A stretch of 64,000 nt of DNA from Siphonodentalium dalli (GCA_032622095.1 CP136068.1:149743365-149807364); one strand, 5' to 3'; shown: positions 12,970 to 26,043, counted from the stretch's first letter. The notes: generated from the sequence alone by a model not told the origin. A program made the numbers and translations.

Positions 12970-13366
12970 CTGTAGTAATAATAATAATATATATCATTTA
13001 TATAGCGCTTAATCCCTGGTGTAGCTCAAAGCGCTTACATTATTACCCCAGCTGTTTTTATGAGTAATGCCAAGTCTTGTGCCTGCTGCCATTTTACAGG
13101 CGCTTCACTATAGCAGCTTACGGATACCCAACAACCAGGTACCTATTTCTCGTCTAGGTACGACGAAGCGAACACAATGCAAGCGACCTTGTCCAAGGGT
13201 CACAACCGGGCGCGAAATTTGAAACAACGTGTGGCTATATATAACACACACCGCTTAATCTGGCCAAGCCACTTTTGCGGAGACGATAGTCCACCGACAG
13301 GACGCGAACTCATGCCGATGCGTTGACACCATTACAAGTCCGACACTCTAACCACTGGGCTGTACC
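12970..13366 (-). mobile_element. tRNA-derived SINE
   Basis: Read on the minus strand, the element starts with a tRNA-like head at about 13364: CAGCCCAGTGGTTAGAGTG matches a pol III A box and GAGTTCGCGTCC a B box. A body follows that contains AAGCGCT and TATAGCGCT motifs, and it ends in a (TTA)n-like tail at about 12972-12990. The A and B box order and the simple-repeat tail are diagnostic of a tRNA-derived SINE. The paired GCGCTT words recur in SINE families of many invertebrates. A partner LINE cannot be named from sequence alone. Confidence 0.85.
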
Positions 13367-13369
13367 GTA

Positions 13370-14237
13370 CTATATATTTCCTTGTGATCCATTCTCAAGT
13401 GAGTGATCATCACCGTCGTCGATCATGGTAGGCAAGTACTTTCATTCGTAATTTACAAGACACCGCCTTGTCAAAGTTTTTTATAATTTTTTTCCAAACG
13501 TCAGACTTTTTGTGAGACATTTTCATAATGAGGGAAAGTTGAGTGGGAAATTGGGAATCTCGACAAGATATCCGACAGAATGTCAATCAACTCCCCATTG
13601 GTCAAATCAGATCCACCATCTTGTTTTCAGAACTCTGTCGCCTCGGTCATATTTTTGGAAGAGGATAGCTGTCGGAAATCATTTTCTGCGAATTTAAAGA
13701 CATAATACCATGTACAAAAACCTGCATGCGATATATTTGAGGAACACCCATGGCGCGTCACTGTGACGTTACATAAGTCAATGGTCATAGACGCCACATT
13801 TAACTTACCAAATTACAATAAACTACAGAGAAGATTAATTAAAGGGATATGCTGGATTTTGTCCACTGATATAATAAATACGTTACGGGACGCGTTGTGG
13901 TCGAATACTGTGTCATGTTGTAGTGATTAAAATAGAACAAAGCCTTGTTTTGAAATACTGAATGTCCATGCATACGTTTTAATTGTATCGATCCTTCTAA
14001 CACGAGATCATCAATTGTACCAACTACAGAAAACATAGTAAACTCACGTCAATAACAAGGTTTTCACAAAGAAATGTAAATGTCTAAGACTAGCAAATTA
14101 TATCTAAAATATACATACTGTTTCTGGTTTGAATTTGCTAACCGTCTTTCTGTGAAAGAGAAGAATATAATTATCCTGACCTCGTATATGTGCCTCTTGG
14201 CTTGTAATGAAACGCAATGTGATCCAACCTGTCACGT
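13370..14237. other. No supported gene
   Basis: AT-rich spacer. A plus-strand open frame at 13512-13697 has no recognisable motif. No repeat structure was seen. Confidence 0.35.
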
Positions 14238-14322
14238 AAAATGGGTATGAAGACAAAATGGGTATGAAGACAAAATGGGTATGAAGACACAATGGGTATG
14301 AAGACAAAATGGGTATGAAGAC
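14238..14322. repeat. 17-bp tandem repeat, five copies
   Basis: Five near-perfect copies of AAAATGGGTATGAAGAC. It creates a spurious minus-strand open frame with a repeating FIPILSSYP peptide. Confidence 0.95.
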
Positions 14323-14329
14323 ACCGTTT

Positions 14330-15925
14330 GACTAGCTACATCCGCACAACATCGGGACACAATTAAATGTAGCATAGTGCTACAACTCAATCTGTGTAAC
14401 AAACCTAAACCCTTAGGCCGTGTGGTCGGTTCACAATAGCACATGGTTTAGTAATTACCGCTGGGGGTTCATTCCAAAATTATTGGGACACACATCTCGA
14501 CAACTGGTGTAAAACAAACATTTGCCCACACTTTAAAAATGAGTTTGCCTAGTATATGAAACTATTAAGAGTTGTAGTTATAAAACGATTGCCCCAAACA
14601 ATCTCAAACAAATTATTCATAAGACTTTAACATTTTACTGAGGTGTGTAATGCAACAGCTTATGTTGTAAAGACTCCAAAACGGAGGTACTATTTCCTAT
14701 CTATTATTTTAAGCCATACTCATGGTTACATTGGTATTTTTAGTATTTGGTGGGTTCAAATGGTGTGACTGGTCATTGTGTAGTAATTTCATGACATGTT
14801 AATTTGCTTTTTTTATAGATACCATGCACGATATCATCGCGGGCAAACGTGTTCTACATGTCCACTGATTTCTACATATATTTGTGTATAATGACAATTG
14901 GTTGTGTGGGATCTTATTGTTTTAATTAAATGTTTGTTCGAACAACCTTGTATTAGATTGAACATCCGTCATGGTACCCCGAGTCACCACACCAACTTTT
15001 TTTGAAATCGGTCCTGATGCCTGTGAGTAAATCCGGACAAACAGATCCTACTTTTGTTTAGATATAGACCAAATTCATGTTTAAGAGAAACAGCTAAAAT
15101 AGTTTGGAAGATGACGGAAAACTCACGAAAAAGTCCGTTGATTGAAGATTGAATATTTGTTCATGAAGCTTTACGTCGTCATCGGAAACACTAACTGGCT
15201 ATTTAGGTTAACACTGCCAATACCAATCTTTTGTCTTTATAATGTGAATGTGAGTGGTATGTGGGGTTTCTAGAGGTTTGTTCTGAGGCAAACAACTGTA
15301 TGTGACACTGAATCGAGTTACAATATTTTATGTTTCTACCAAATGAAACCCTCAATACATTTTAAGTGGCAGTGTACGGTTAGCAATCTTCTTACTGGCA
15401 CTGTATTCTTGTTTACCTATTGTAACCAATAAAGTCTCTTCCCCGTAATATCAACTATTTGCATAGAAAAACGTGCATTTTGTAACCTCACGCATTATGA
15501 TAGTGGACTGGAATTGTTTTGGAACTACACTCTGCACCAATTAGTACCACAATTACGTTGTGCTATATATCAATAAAATATATTGTGCGTCCAAACAGGC
15601 CATATTTTGCTGATTTTATAATTTCCGCAGGAAAGACCTTACGCAAAACAAACTGCGACAGAATGAAACTGCGATGGTCATGTCACAAGTGAACAATGTA
15701 TATATACAAATGTACGTAGTAAACAATCGCGACAATGATGGTTCTGGTCAAACAAGGACAACTAGAGATAATATTATGGAATTGAAGTTGAGAATACGGC
15801 ATGATAATAAGTCGCATTAATACAATACTGACAAATCAACTAATGTGAAAATTCTATGGGAACTTTAGAACTATTGACGATGTCGGAATGGTAACCACTC
15901 CTGAGTTTAGTTTGCCTGTCATTTG
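14330..15925. other. No supported gene
   Basis: AT-rich noncoding sequence. No exon-like frame, RNA gene or repeat that I can support. Confidence 0.35.
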
Positions 15926-15927
15926 CG

Positions 15928-16020
15928 ACAGAATGAGGTCCCCAGATGTTAAATTTAGTGACGCTATCCCGCATAGCGGGCTAGGATCACTAAATTCACC
16001 CTTTGTGGACCTCATTCTGT
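15928..16020. mobile_element. Hairpin MITE, copy 1
   Basis: A near-perfect 93-bp palindrome beginning ACAGAATGAGGTCC and ending GGACCTCATTCTGT, with the loop around CCCGCATAGCGGG. It shares GAGGTCCCCAGA and the central TAGTGACGCTATC motif with a second copy about 0.3 kb away. Confidence 0.8.
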
Positions 16021-16232
16021 TTAGGTCTCATGTTATCTGGAAAGTTTCTTTTTATCAAATTTCTATAGAAATTTCTTCGCATAGATTCTATTTCTGTTTA
16101 GTTTATCTATATCCACAACTTGGTATACTACACAGTGCATAATCGAGGTTCACAATGGGTGTACATCACAATATTCACCATTTTGGAACTTCAAATATGA
16201 GTCTATGTCACCCATAGCAGATGAGGCCATGT

Positions 16233-16321
16233 ATAATGAGGTCCCCAGAGGGTGATATTGGTGATGCTATCTCGCTATAGGGGATAGCGTCACAACATTC
16301 ACCCTCTGAGGACATCATTAT
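16233..16321. mobile_element. Hairpin MITE, copy 2
   Basis: An 89-bp imperfect palindrome from ATAATGAGGTCCCCAGAG to CTCTGAGGACATCATTAT, with TGATGCTATC/GATAGCGTCA near the loop. It is the same family as the hairpin at 15928-16020. Both lie just 3' of the receptor transmembrane exon on the minus strand. Confidence 0.8.
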
Positions 16322-16584
16322 GCAAATATCAGGCTTTATGGTAAGCAACTAGCTATGACGTCACGACCATTTGTAATAGTCCATGAAATGCATATCACGT
16401 AAATGACCTAAACTGACCAACATGAATGCAACATATCGACGATTACTTCTTACAGGGGAACATTTAAACTTAACGTGGACTCTAAATCTACAGTTATGCA
16501 ATTACAGATTGGGAGCACATGTTAACTTGGCATTATAATTAGAACGTGAGCGAACAATGTGGAATTGTCTAAATCTCAACTCAC

Positions 16585-16845
16585 TTTCACACAGTTTGCG
16601 GTAGCATAGAATCCCAAGAATCACCGAAACAGCAGCGAAGAATAATAACCCAACAACAAGGCCTGCTAGTTCCGCCGTAGTGAGATTTACCATGGTCTTT
16701 TCAGCTGGGTCCTCGGGATCTATAATGAGTAGTCTCGTCGTAGTGATATGTGTCACGGTCTTTTCAGCTGGATGCTCGGTATCTGCAGTGAATAGTCCCG
16801 CCGTAGTGGTATGTGTCATGGGCTGTTCAGTTGAGTCCTCGGGAT
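16585..16845 (-). CDS. IgSF receptor: stalk repeats and transmembrane exon
   Basis: A 261-bp minus-strand exon from acceptor CATTATAG (exon base 1 at 16845) to donor GTGAGT (after 16585), phase 1 at both ends. It encodes three tandem 21-residue Thr/Pro/acidic stalk repeats (PEDSTEQPMTHTTTAGLF type; 16845-16783, 16782-16720, 16719-16657). A transmembrane helix follows, LAGLVVGLLFFAAVSVILG, then a CYRKLC stop-transfer segment. It would anchor the extracellular Ig domains in the plasma membrane, and Thr-rich stalks are typical sites of O-glycosylation. Each repeat starts directly after an AG (CATTATAG, CACTGCAG, CATTATAG), so alternative acceptors could remove one or two repeats in frame. Reading through the donor gives about 20 more residues before a stop. 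Confidence 0.75.
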
Positions 16846-16849
16846 CTAT

Positions 16850-19800
16850 AATGAGTGATTATGGAGAGTTGATCTCTAAAACAGTCACAACGAATAATAA
16901 ATACTCCATAATATAAACGTGTATTTGGGTAGGCACTGAAGGTAGGGGCGTCATATATCGTCGCGTTGCATAAGGAGTTTGTTTACCATTACGAATTTTA
17001 AAAGTTATACTAAGAAAACTGTTTTCTTGTCTGGCAACGTATCATTTTAGATTGATATCACGATCATAAGTATGTTGTATGTATGTTGTGGTTAGTTACC
17101 ATATATGCTGAGCAATTGTCTGCTTGAACATTCCTGAGCGACATTTGAACAAATTCAGCATTGCACTCGTTGATAGCTTTGACGATATGAGTGGGTGGGA
17201 ACACACTTGAATAAAGCATTACCCTGCTAAATACAAGTTTACCATTTCCAGTCTAAACCGTGTTAAACCAACATTGCCAAACTGGGTCTTATTTGGGTAT
17301 TTGTTGTCGCCCAGTTGCTAACAGCTAAATGGCAACGCTATTCGGGGATTATCATGTAATCAAGCTACCCAGTTAACGGACGCACCACTTGGACTAATTG
17401 TTAACCGCGGTCCAGATCTCAAATCTACCATCCGCCTTTTGCTGGACCCGTTTAATGATATGGTCTAGTTAATGGGGAGACGCACGTTTTCCCAAACAAA
17501 TTCATTTTTGGGTGGGTCATGTAATTTGGCAATATCTTAGTAAATCCACAACCGTACGCAATGGAACTTCACAGGGATGTAGAACACATATTGAGGAATG
17601 AATACCATGTATTAAACATTTTGAAATATGAACATCATAAGATTAATTAAAAGAGATTTGTAACATTTTATAATACGTTCACTTTAGGTACCGAGAACTT
17701 TTATCTACTTCCACTTTTATCATTAAACTGTGGTGACAGATGTAGCATCATATCTGTTTTCCATGAGAGGAGCCGTCTTTCTGCAGAAGAAGGAACACTA
17801 TTCTTATAAATGAAGTCATATTATGAGTACGCTATTCTGAAAAATGGCAATAATAAACCAGACATTTGCAATTGGGACTATTTAGAAATGTATGGAGGAC
17901 AGGATGGACAAGTAACAAATCAATTAAACTTGTAAAAAAAAAGCCATCAGTCTGTATATTTGGATATTAAATGGAAACAATCATAATACAATAATACAAT
18001 GATATATGTATCAATTTATTATTATTAATTTATGATTAATTTAATAATTAATTATTAGTTATTATTTAATTTTCAATTTAAACAAAAAAAATTCTGAACT
18101 CTCAAAAGATAGTACTCTCATTCAGCTTTTCAATGCATAATATCTCTCAATATATGATAGATTGTCATTGATATCATACTTAACTGAACTGACCAAATAA
18201 ATACACATGAATAAATCATACATTTTGCTTCTGACATTCTGTGGTTTTATCCCAGGACTGAGGTATCCCAATGATACAAAGTATTCCCACTATATCAAAG
18301 TAATCAATCTCACTATGTCATTGAATAGTGGTGATAAATCTGTTGAAATACAGTTTATATTGACATCAAAGGTCTCACTATCTGTAAGGTAATGTATTTG
18401 TCATATTATGGACCATGTGTAATGGGTTATATCAAAAATCGCACATAACTGGTGTGCAGTATTGACGCTAAATTAAATTACATACCTGCTCATCTGCTCA
18501 TTGTTAGACCACTGTTATCAGCAAGGCAACCTCACAGTTAGTCGGCATTGTCAATGATTACCAATGGCAAGGATTCTATTTCTTTGATTCCAAGTTATTT
18601 CAATCACCTATAAGAGACAGAAATATTTTAATTTTAATTTTCTTAACTTTCAATTTCGCACCACCAATGTATAACAGCATTAGCATTATGTGGGTTGCCA
18701 CCGACACCACGTTTACAGAAATAAATAACAAAAGCTATCTCGGTGTAAATTCGCATTAGACACCACATATTACACAAATGAAATAACACAAACTATTTTC
18801 ATGTAAAACGTGTGTAGATGAAGCTTTGAGTGGTCAATCTCAATGCCTTGTAAAATGCTTTATGGGGAGGACTACAAATTAGACCTAACGAACATCTCAA
18901 ATGGGTTCCAGCAACTGTTGGGGGTTTCATTTAATTACTTGATAGTTCCATGTTGATCTGAATCTCCCTATACTGGTACTAATTGAAATATTTGGATAAA
19001 AACTAACATATAACTATGGTTTTGTTTTCATACAAGCTCAACTCAATTTCCTTATTTTTAAATTCATATAAAATGTCAGAGATCCTGAATGTGTCTTTGT
19101 TATTGGATGGCAGCGACAGCATAAAATAAAACAAAACATATTTTGATAATACACATGTATTTTATATTGAACTTAACACAGACCCCAGTTCATGTGACAA
19201 CTCATGTGGTTCATTAACTCTGGTGCGAACATACCAGAGACATACTACATGTACAGATGGGGGACACAATCGCAACTGTTATTTAATGCTATTAACTGTG
19301 ATGGGATGTTCAAAACATTTGTTTCCAGCTAATTGTGGTAGCTGCCTTAATGAATTGAAATTATCTATCTCAACTTACCTGTAAATGTTGACAGTTACAG
19401 GTAATCAGGAATTAACCGCTCGTTGCCCTTCTCCTACCAGGTACAGGACAACCCCAACCTCTCATTGCACTTCTCCTACTGGTACAGGACAACCCCATGA
19501 TAATCCAATGTGTTAGTGTTCAGTCAACTGTAATAAAGACAAAACATTTTGCAGGGTAACAAATCCAAAAGCAATATTTTATGAAAAATAAGATAACAAT
19601 GAGTGAGTTAAAATATTGCTTGAGGGTTAAGTTGCACAATATTATAATATTCCACATGTTGTGGAACATCAGATTGCTGCATATTAATTACCGGTACTAA
19701 CATAATGTACAGATGTAATTAATTAGTACCATGTAACCAGTACACCCAGCTAGATTATCTATGTTGAGGGTGGGGTGTCCACTGTCTGAAATTTCCAAAA

Positions 19801-20290
19801 GCATCGCCCCTTGACCCAGACCAAGTTAACTCCCTCTCAGTCCAAAGTAGCTCTTTACTACCTGTTCCCAAAATGTTGATCATGTACACAAGCTGAGTAC
19901 CTGTACCTGTAACATGATAACCAGGTTTGGCACATCCTACATTTGACTAAATATAAATAGTTAAATATGACGATATCGAACCAGTTTTCTTCCCATATAT
20001 GCATAAGTTATGAGATCATTGAAAATGCAGCCACATTGAAGTGTAATAATATTAATATAGTAAATGAACAGGCTTTAGATCAAATTTGATTCATGCAGCA
20101 TGAATTATTTGTGTCGTGTTAGATCATGCCATGAATCTCTAATCTGGCTATGCCCATACGTAGCGATTCATGGTATGATACATATACATATTCAACTAGT
20201 ATAGTTGAATTACTATCAGGTCATTCAGGTGACTGGTAACAGTGTCGACATGATTATTAATTTGGAGAAAATTCCCAATGATCGCTTGTA
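16850..20290. other. Intronic or spacer sequence without supported gene
   Basis: No coding exon is supported. A plus-strand open frame at 18207-18392 has a hydrophobic start but no further support. A two-copy 45-bp tandem duplication containing CTTCTCCTAC and GGTACAGGACAACCCCA lies at about 19425-19496. If the minus-strand receptor model is right, this stretch is intron. Confidence 0.4.
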
Positions 20291-20301
20291 TTATTCTTTT
20301 C

Positions 20302-21910
20302 TTTTTTTTTTAAATTTTTTATTGGAATTAACATACATCAATGAAGGAATGTAAACATAAACAGAGGTACATATTATAATATATCAAGTGAAATTCTTCC
20401 AATTCGCTCACATCTCGATCGCTTCATTTACACGTCTTTCGTACACCACATGCACTCCCAGTGACTGACATGTAAGTTGGAATTAATGGAATATATGTTC
20501 AAATTAATATATTACTTCAGATTTTAAATATTTCAACTTTCTTCCTGTGTACGGCGTATCGGCACGACATCTAACCATAGACGGCATTGTGATATTGGCG
20601 GGGATATCGTATTTCCGGTTAGAATAATTAAGTGAGTTTTCGAGTTGGTGAAGAGATCACTTCCAGGACACTCAAGTTGATTATTGTTGACTTGTGGGTA
20701 TATGTTACACATGTAAAGCCTTTTCTAAAAGGAACCAGTTTTTCGAAAATTCTTCTTGTTTCGATTGGCATCGTGCAGTATACTTCTCACATTGGTATCT
20801 ATAATTCAACTCTTTGAGGAAAACATTTAGCGATAAGTTAATTGGCTTGAATTTAGTCCTATATATGTATTGTTTAATCAGGAGCCATAGCATGTTAGTT
20901 GTAAAGTTAGGATCCGTTGGTGAAGAGCCGAGAATCATTGTCGTTTGTTGGGCACAGAGATCAATGCTGTTAATTTTACCCCAATCGCTGAGTTCCTTAA
21001 TGAATTTCTGAACGTGAACACAGTTCCAAAATATGTGGGAGATGTCTTCTGTCTCGCTTTTACATCTTTCGCATTTATCATCTTGTCGTAAATTGGACAT
21101 TTTGAGAAACTTGTTGGTTGATAATATTCGTAAATTTATTCGGAATTGTAGCCATTGCAGCTTTGTGTCCGGCGTCGTGAGAAAGGGAAGTTTATCCAGT
21201 TTGCACCAATTAATTATGTTGTCGGAAAATAACACTTGCCATTTTTTGTGTGCTACAGTAGAAGTTGGAATGTCGATTAAAATTTTATAAAAGTCTTGTC
21301 CTCCTCGACAGTTTTTAAGCAATTTAATGAAATTATTTGGTAAAAGGGGAGTGACTATTCGAGTTATAGGTTGTTGAAGTTTTTTTGCAAGTAATTTTAT
21401 CTGATGTTGGATGTTATTAAGAGTGATGAAGTTTGTATGTATGTTATAGATCCTTAGTAGATCGTCTCGTGTAAGAAAACATCCTGTATTGTCCAGCATA
21501 TCGTTTAAAAAGATAACCCCCTTTTCTCGCCAGGAGGTGAAATTTAATACTTTTCCGTATTGCTTTATATTTGGGTTATTCCATAACGTACATGCTGATA
21601 ATTTGCGATTGTTTCTATCTTTCTCTAGAAATTTTGTAAATGCCATCAGGACATCATGCCAAAAAGGGTTGGTTAATTTCTTTGCCTGTTTTTCTATGTA
21701 AGGGTAGTCATAAGTAAGGAACATAGGGTCATCAAATAAAGGTATATCTATTAATGGAGTCCACTTGGCACTTTTTGTCACGAGGCGCCTAACCCAAGTT
21801 ATTTGGCATTGAGACAGAGTGAAATTACCATGTGATCTGACACTATTAATATTATAATTATCAATTTCACTTTCAGCCTAAACCCCATCCATCACTAAAG
21901 TAACAATACG
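20302..21910 (-). mobile_element. 5'-truncated Tx1/L1-type LINE, ORF2 C-terminal part
   Basis: The minus-strand reading frame (20705-21781, still readable to about 21835 and recognisably LINE-like to about 21910) encodes the C-terminal third of a non-LTR ORF2 protein. It has ITWVRRL, then a region with WLQFRINLRILSTNKF, and a CERCKSETEDISHIFWNC cysteine/histidine motif as found after the reverse transcriptase in L1/Tx1-clade elements. Endonuclease and reverse transcriptase domains are absent. The 3' UTR ends in an A tract (T-run at about 20302-20320 on the plus strand), which fixes the orientation. An in-frame TAG near 21880 shows decay. A second LINE of the same broad type lies at 33.8-37.5 kb. 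Confidence 0.85.
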
Positions 21911-22764
21911 ATTATTAGGCACTTGGTAGTATTATAAAATCAACTATTATAATTGAACCAAAATAGGACAAAATATCTGGACGTTGGGAATCAAAATCGT
22001 GAAAAAAATTGTGGTATGTCCACTCTGGTCAGCAATACAAAATAGCATGTGACCAGAACTTGGCAACATGATTCATTTTATTTATGAGAAATAGCCCAAG
22101 CAAAAATACATGGCAACCATGATTATTATGATAAAAATAACATATATATGACTAGCGTTTCAAACGTTGTGTGTTGTACGTTTTTTTGTTAAAAAATATT
22201 AGAGTGTTTGAAATGACGTCGGTCAGCCATTTTGGTAGTCATAAGTAAGGAACATAGGGTCATCAAATAAAGGTATATCTATTAATGGAGTCCACTTGGC
22301 ACTTTTTGTCACGAGGCGCCTAACCCAAGTTATTTGGCATTGAGACAGAGTGAAATTACCATGTGATCTGACACTATTAATATTATAATTATCAATTTCA
22401 CTTTCAGCCTAAACCCCATCCATCACTAAAGTAACAATACGATTATTAGGCACTTGGTAGTATTATAAAATCAACTATTATAATTGAACCAAAATAGGAC
22501 AAAATATCTGGACGTTGGGAATCAAAATCGTGAAAAAAATTGTGGTATGTCCACTCTGGTCAGCAATACAAAATAGCATGTGACCAGAACTTGGCAACAT
22601 GATTCATTTTATTTATGAGAAATAGCCCAAGCAAAAATACATGGCAACCATGATTATTATGATAAAAATAACATATATATGACTAGCGTTTCAAACGTTG
22701 TGTGTTGTACGTTTTTTTGTTAAAAAATATTAGAGTGTTTGAAATGACGTCGGTCAGCCATTTT
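21703..22764. repeat. 531-bp tandem duplication (two copies)
   Basis: 21703-22233 recurs as 22234-22764 with no difference that I could find by eye. Both copies begin GGTAGTCATAAGTAAGG and end GTCAGCCATTTT, followed by G, a one-base junction microhomology. The first part of each copy is LINE ORF2 sequence, so the duplication is younger than the LINE insertion. The identity suggests a very recent event or an assembly duplication. Confidence 0.93.
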
Positions 22765-25010
22765 GTAAACAAATATTACAATTCATTGAAAAATTATCAC
22801 ACTTACACCAAAGTACAAAATCATTCATGCTATCGTTGGTACCACCAGTGCTGACACGTTCCCAATTACTCTTCCTTAAATATGGGTCGTCATTGAGAGC
22901 GATCGGACATTATGCAATGCGTAATTTCACAAATTTTAAGAGAAAATCAACTTTCGGTTCTGGCACTTCCCCAAATTACCGGAAATGGTTTCATAACTCA
23001 CTTTAGTATGCCGCAATATATAGTTCCCCGTATTTTACACAGAAAACGTATATTTTCGTATTATGTGGGAAAACTAATGTAACTAAACATGAAAATTACT
23101 AACTATGTGCAATTTTGATACTTTTAAGAGATGAATTATATCGTTTTAATATTTTCGATAGATGGGCGAAATTTAATTTTTTACTTTAAATTTCCATCAA
23201 ATGTTTTCTTCTTTTATTTCAATAAAAGTATCTAGATTGGAAGTCAGTAATGTCAATATGACTTCTCTTGATAGTTATACAGATAACCCCTTAGAGATCG
23301 GGTGCTGGTCGGGTACGCATATTGTGATATTTGCCTTTTTAGTCCGCAAACGAACAGAATAAATTTTGACTTACGTTTTGCAATGGCGGCCATTGATAGA
23401 GCAGATTGTCGTCATCTTGGAATCCATCTCTGATTGCGAAGCAGCTCATTTTATGAACAAAATATGGATCCTCTCATGTAAACCATATACCATAGCATAC
23501 CATGGTCCATTCTTTGGTCCAATAGTTTTAGTTATTTAAAAGTTCTCGGTACCTAAAGACATGCTATTTTTTTCCAAATATTTCCCACATTTGTCAAACC
23601 CATATGCTTTTTAAAGGAAACCACACGTCCAGCATACTATAATAATTCACCAACACATTATATCTATAAAGCTAATCTACATGAAATCTGGTTGCTATGC
23701 ATTTTTCCATTGTTGTTTTTGGCTCATACAACAGTGATGTTTTCAATGATTTCAGCCACATTTTGGGCAAACGTGCATCTGACCCTTAAGTAATCGCAAA
23801 TGAAACAGCACTTATCCACCTAGACGTTACATGTGTGAGCGCTTCTCGCTTATGAATTACCAATCAAAATATGCTCGTTATCTTAACCTTCTATTTCCGC
23901 TGTCGCTAGAATGCACATGTTCACATTAGGAAAGTACGATGGTTTAACTGGACAATATATGGACGCTAGACCAGGTTTCAACTGGAGGCGACGAATTCTG
24001 CTGGTGTGTGTAATAATGCAAAACATCTCCAGGGTCTGAATAAGCAATTAGGACATATTTTCATATTGGTATTATTAACGACTTTAGATCTCCAATCAAT
24101 CTTATTCCCAATCTTATTGCTATTGAAGGGAATTTCCCAAAGTGCTGTCATATTATCTAAATAAAATAGATTGAATAGCGGACATGACAATGTTACAGCA
24201 CATCTTTAACAACTAACGTAACCCCTACAAGGACGGAGTAAATTATCGATCCTTGTTATATTCTTTAAGGCCCATGACAAGCAAATTGGCAAACAATGAC
24301 ATTTAACACATGTAAGACAGTACAACTATGTGAGTCCTAACAATGTTTGCCAACATAAACTATCACGAATCGTCCTCCATATATAAACAATTAACAATCG
24401 AAAGTCACCCAATTCAAGATCATGCAACCCGACCAACTAATTGAGTAGGCAACACATTGTTGGTTGGAGAACAAACTCTCATCCCAGGAATCTGTCTGAA
24501 CACATTCCGTGTTTAATTATATAAAATACTGTTTAAATCCATGCTTCTAAAAATGTATTCTTTGATATGCCGCCATGCTCCGTCACGTCACATCACATCA
24601 CGGTCAATAGTAAATTAATAACGAGGTTGGCGCAGTGTTCCATAGATACAATATTATTACACGAGTCACTGAGTATGTGATCATTGCTTCATATGTACGT
24701 GAAGTTGAACATATGGTCCTTTGTATTGAAATGAGATTTTGACGATCGGAGAGGCACTCTGAGATCCTTCTCACCTCAGATAAAGCTTGAAAATTGATCG
24801 TAATTTTTGCTGATGTCTGGGTCCATATAAACGCCCATCTCGTCTAGCACAGACTGAGATGGTGCAATACATGACCTACATATAACGACATCGGCTACAT
24901 GACAACCATAACAAGAACTCTTTACCGATAAGTCAGCTGCTTATCAGTACAAAGTAAATTTAGATATCGGAACCTACTCTGAGCTGATGGATTGGCGTAA
25001 AACCAACTTT
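22765..25010. other. No supported gene
   Basis: AT-rich noncoding sequence. A block at about 23850-23900 with ATCAAAATATGCTCGTT recurs at about 45610-45640, so it is probably a dispersed repeat. Confidence 0.35.
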
Positions 25011-25171
25011 AGTATTTGGGTATTAATCGGTAAACCTGAGTGTTTGTGACACCTCACATCACATTAAATATTATATTTTATTATATACTTGCCCATGACT
25101 TATAAGGTTTTAGCAGTGAGATATGTGAGGTGTCACAAACACTCAGGTTTACCAATTAATACCCAAATACT
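25011..25171. mobile_element. Hairpin MITE with ~50-bp arms
   Basis: Left arm 25011-25059 (AGTATTTGGGTATTAATCGG...) pairs nearly perfectly with right arm 25122-25171 (...CCAATTAATACCCAAATACT). A 60-bp AT-rich loop lies between. No coding capacity. Confidence 0.9.
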
Positions 25172-25993
25172 GATGTGGCCAGAGGGTCTCAGTTGGGGGG
25201 GGGTGTCCACCTTGGGAAATTCCGACTGCACCCCCCCCCCCCTTGAGTCGGAATCACACCAACACAACTTTTTGCATAATTCCATTTGCACCCCCCCCCC
25301 CTTGTACCTCATGCTCAGGTCTAATTTCCTATATATTCATAAGCCGTGCTTCTATGTTCCCAGTATGAGAACATTAAGATATTTTAACCTGAAAATTGCC
25401 CAAACAAAAACGACTAGTGGTCTAATTCCAGACAAATGCACACAGCTACCGACCATGGTTCGGCCCGGTGTGCGAAAATTTTGAAATCTGAACAAGAAAA
25501 TCGCAAAATCCTAACATCTAGACTAGCCTCAAGCCTTCCTACTGTTGGAAATTTCAAACCCTACACCTTAGGTTGGAAATTTTCCAACTGATGACAATTC
25601 CAATGACAATGTTGACCAATTGTATGACAATATTGTTTTCTTAAATTAACTAGAAGTTTTTGACTGACCACGGGGGAGGGACCAGGACACAAGCTTTCCA
25701 AGTGTTGGAAATTTCCAACCTGTCACCCCCTAAGGTTGGAAAATTTCCTACTGATGACCATTTCTGTCAAAAAATTTTACCAAAAATAGGAACATATGCA
25801 AATATTGGTCGAAAAACAATAAATTCCCCCAATAAATTGTTTTATAATCAAACTACAAGAACATTTTCAACCTATTGTTGGTGTGAAATTTCGTTGTGGC
25901 AGGTATGAAATTTCCAACTATTGAAAATATAGCTCTCTGCTGGGGGTGAGACACCCCCCCACACCCCCCCCCTCTAGCCACATCCCTGTGTGT
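25172..25993. mobile_element. hAT-like non-autonomous element
   Basis: The right end reads TCTAGCCACATCCCTG, the complement of a CAGGGATGTGGCTAGA terminus. The left end GATGTGGCCAGAGGG is the matching but slightly decayed TIR. CAGGGATG-type termini are common in hAT-superfamily elements. Internally there are G/C homopolymer runs and a duplicated GTTGGAAATTTCCAAC-like block (about 25545-25590 and 25700-25750). No transposase was found. The left end abuts the preceding hairpin MITE. Confidence 0.65.
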
Positions 25994-26043
25994 GTAGTCA
26001 GGTTATACTTCACAGTGAATGATATCCTGCACACATCATGTAC

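Noticed and set aside
13290-13364. Possible tRNA gene on the minus strand
   Set aside because: A and B boxes are present, but no intact cloverleaf follows and the sequence continues into a SINE body with a simple-repeat tail.
14232-14444. Minus-strand frame with repeated FIPILSSYPF
   Set aside because: Generated by the 17-bp tandem repeat.
18207-18392. Possible signal-peptide exon (MNKSYILLLTFCGF)
   Set aside because: Plus strand, opposite to the receptor exons, with no downstream exon and no convincing donor at a suitable position.
25089-25484. 131-residue plus-strand open frame
   Set aside because: Spans the right arm of one MITE and the left part of the hAT-like element, including a poly-C run.
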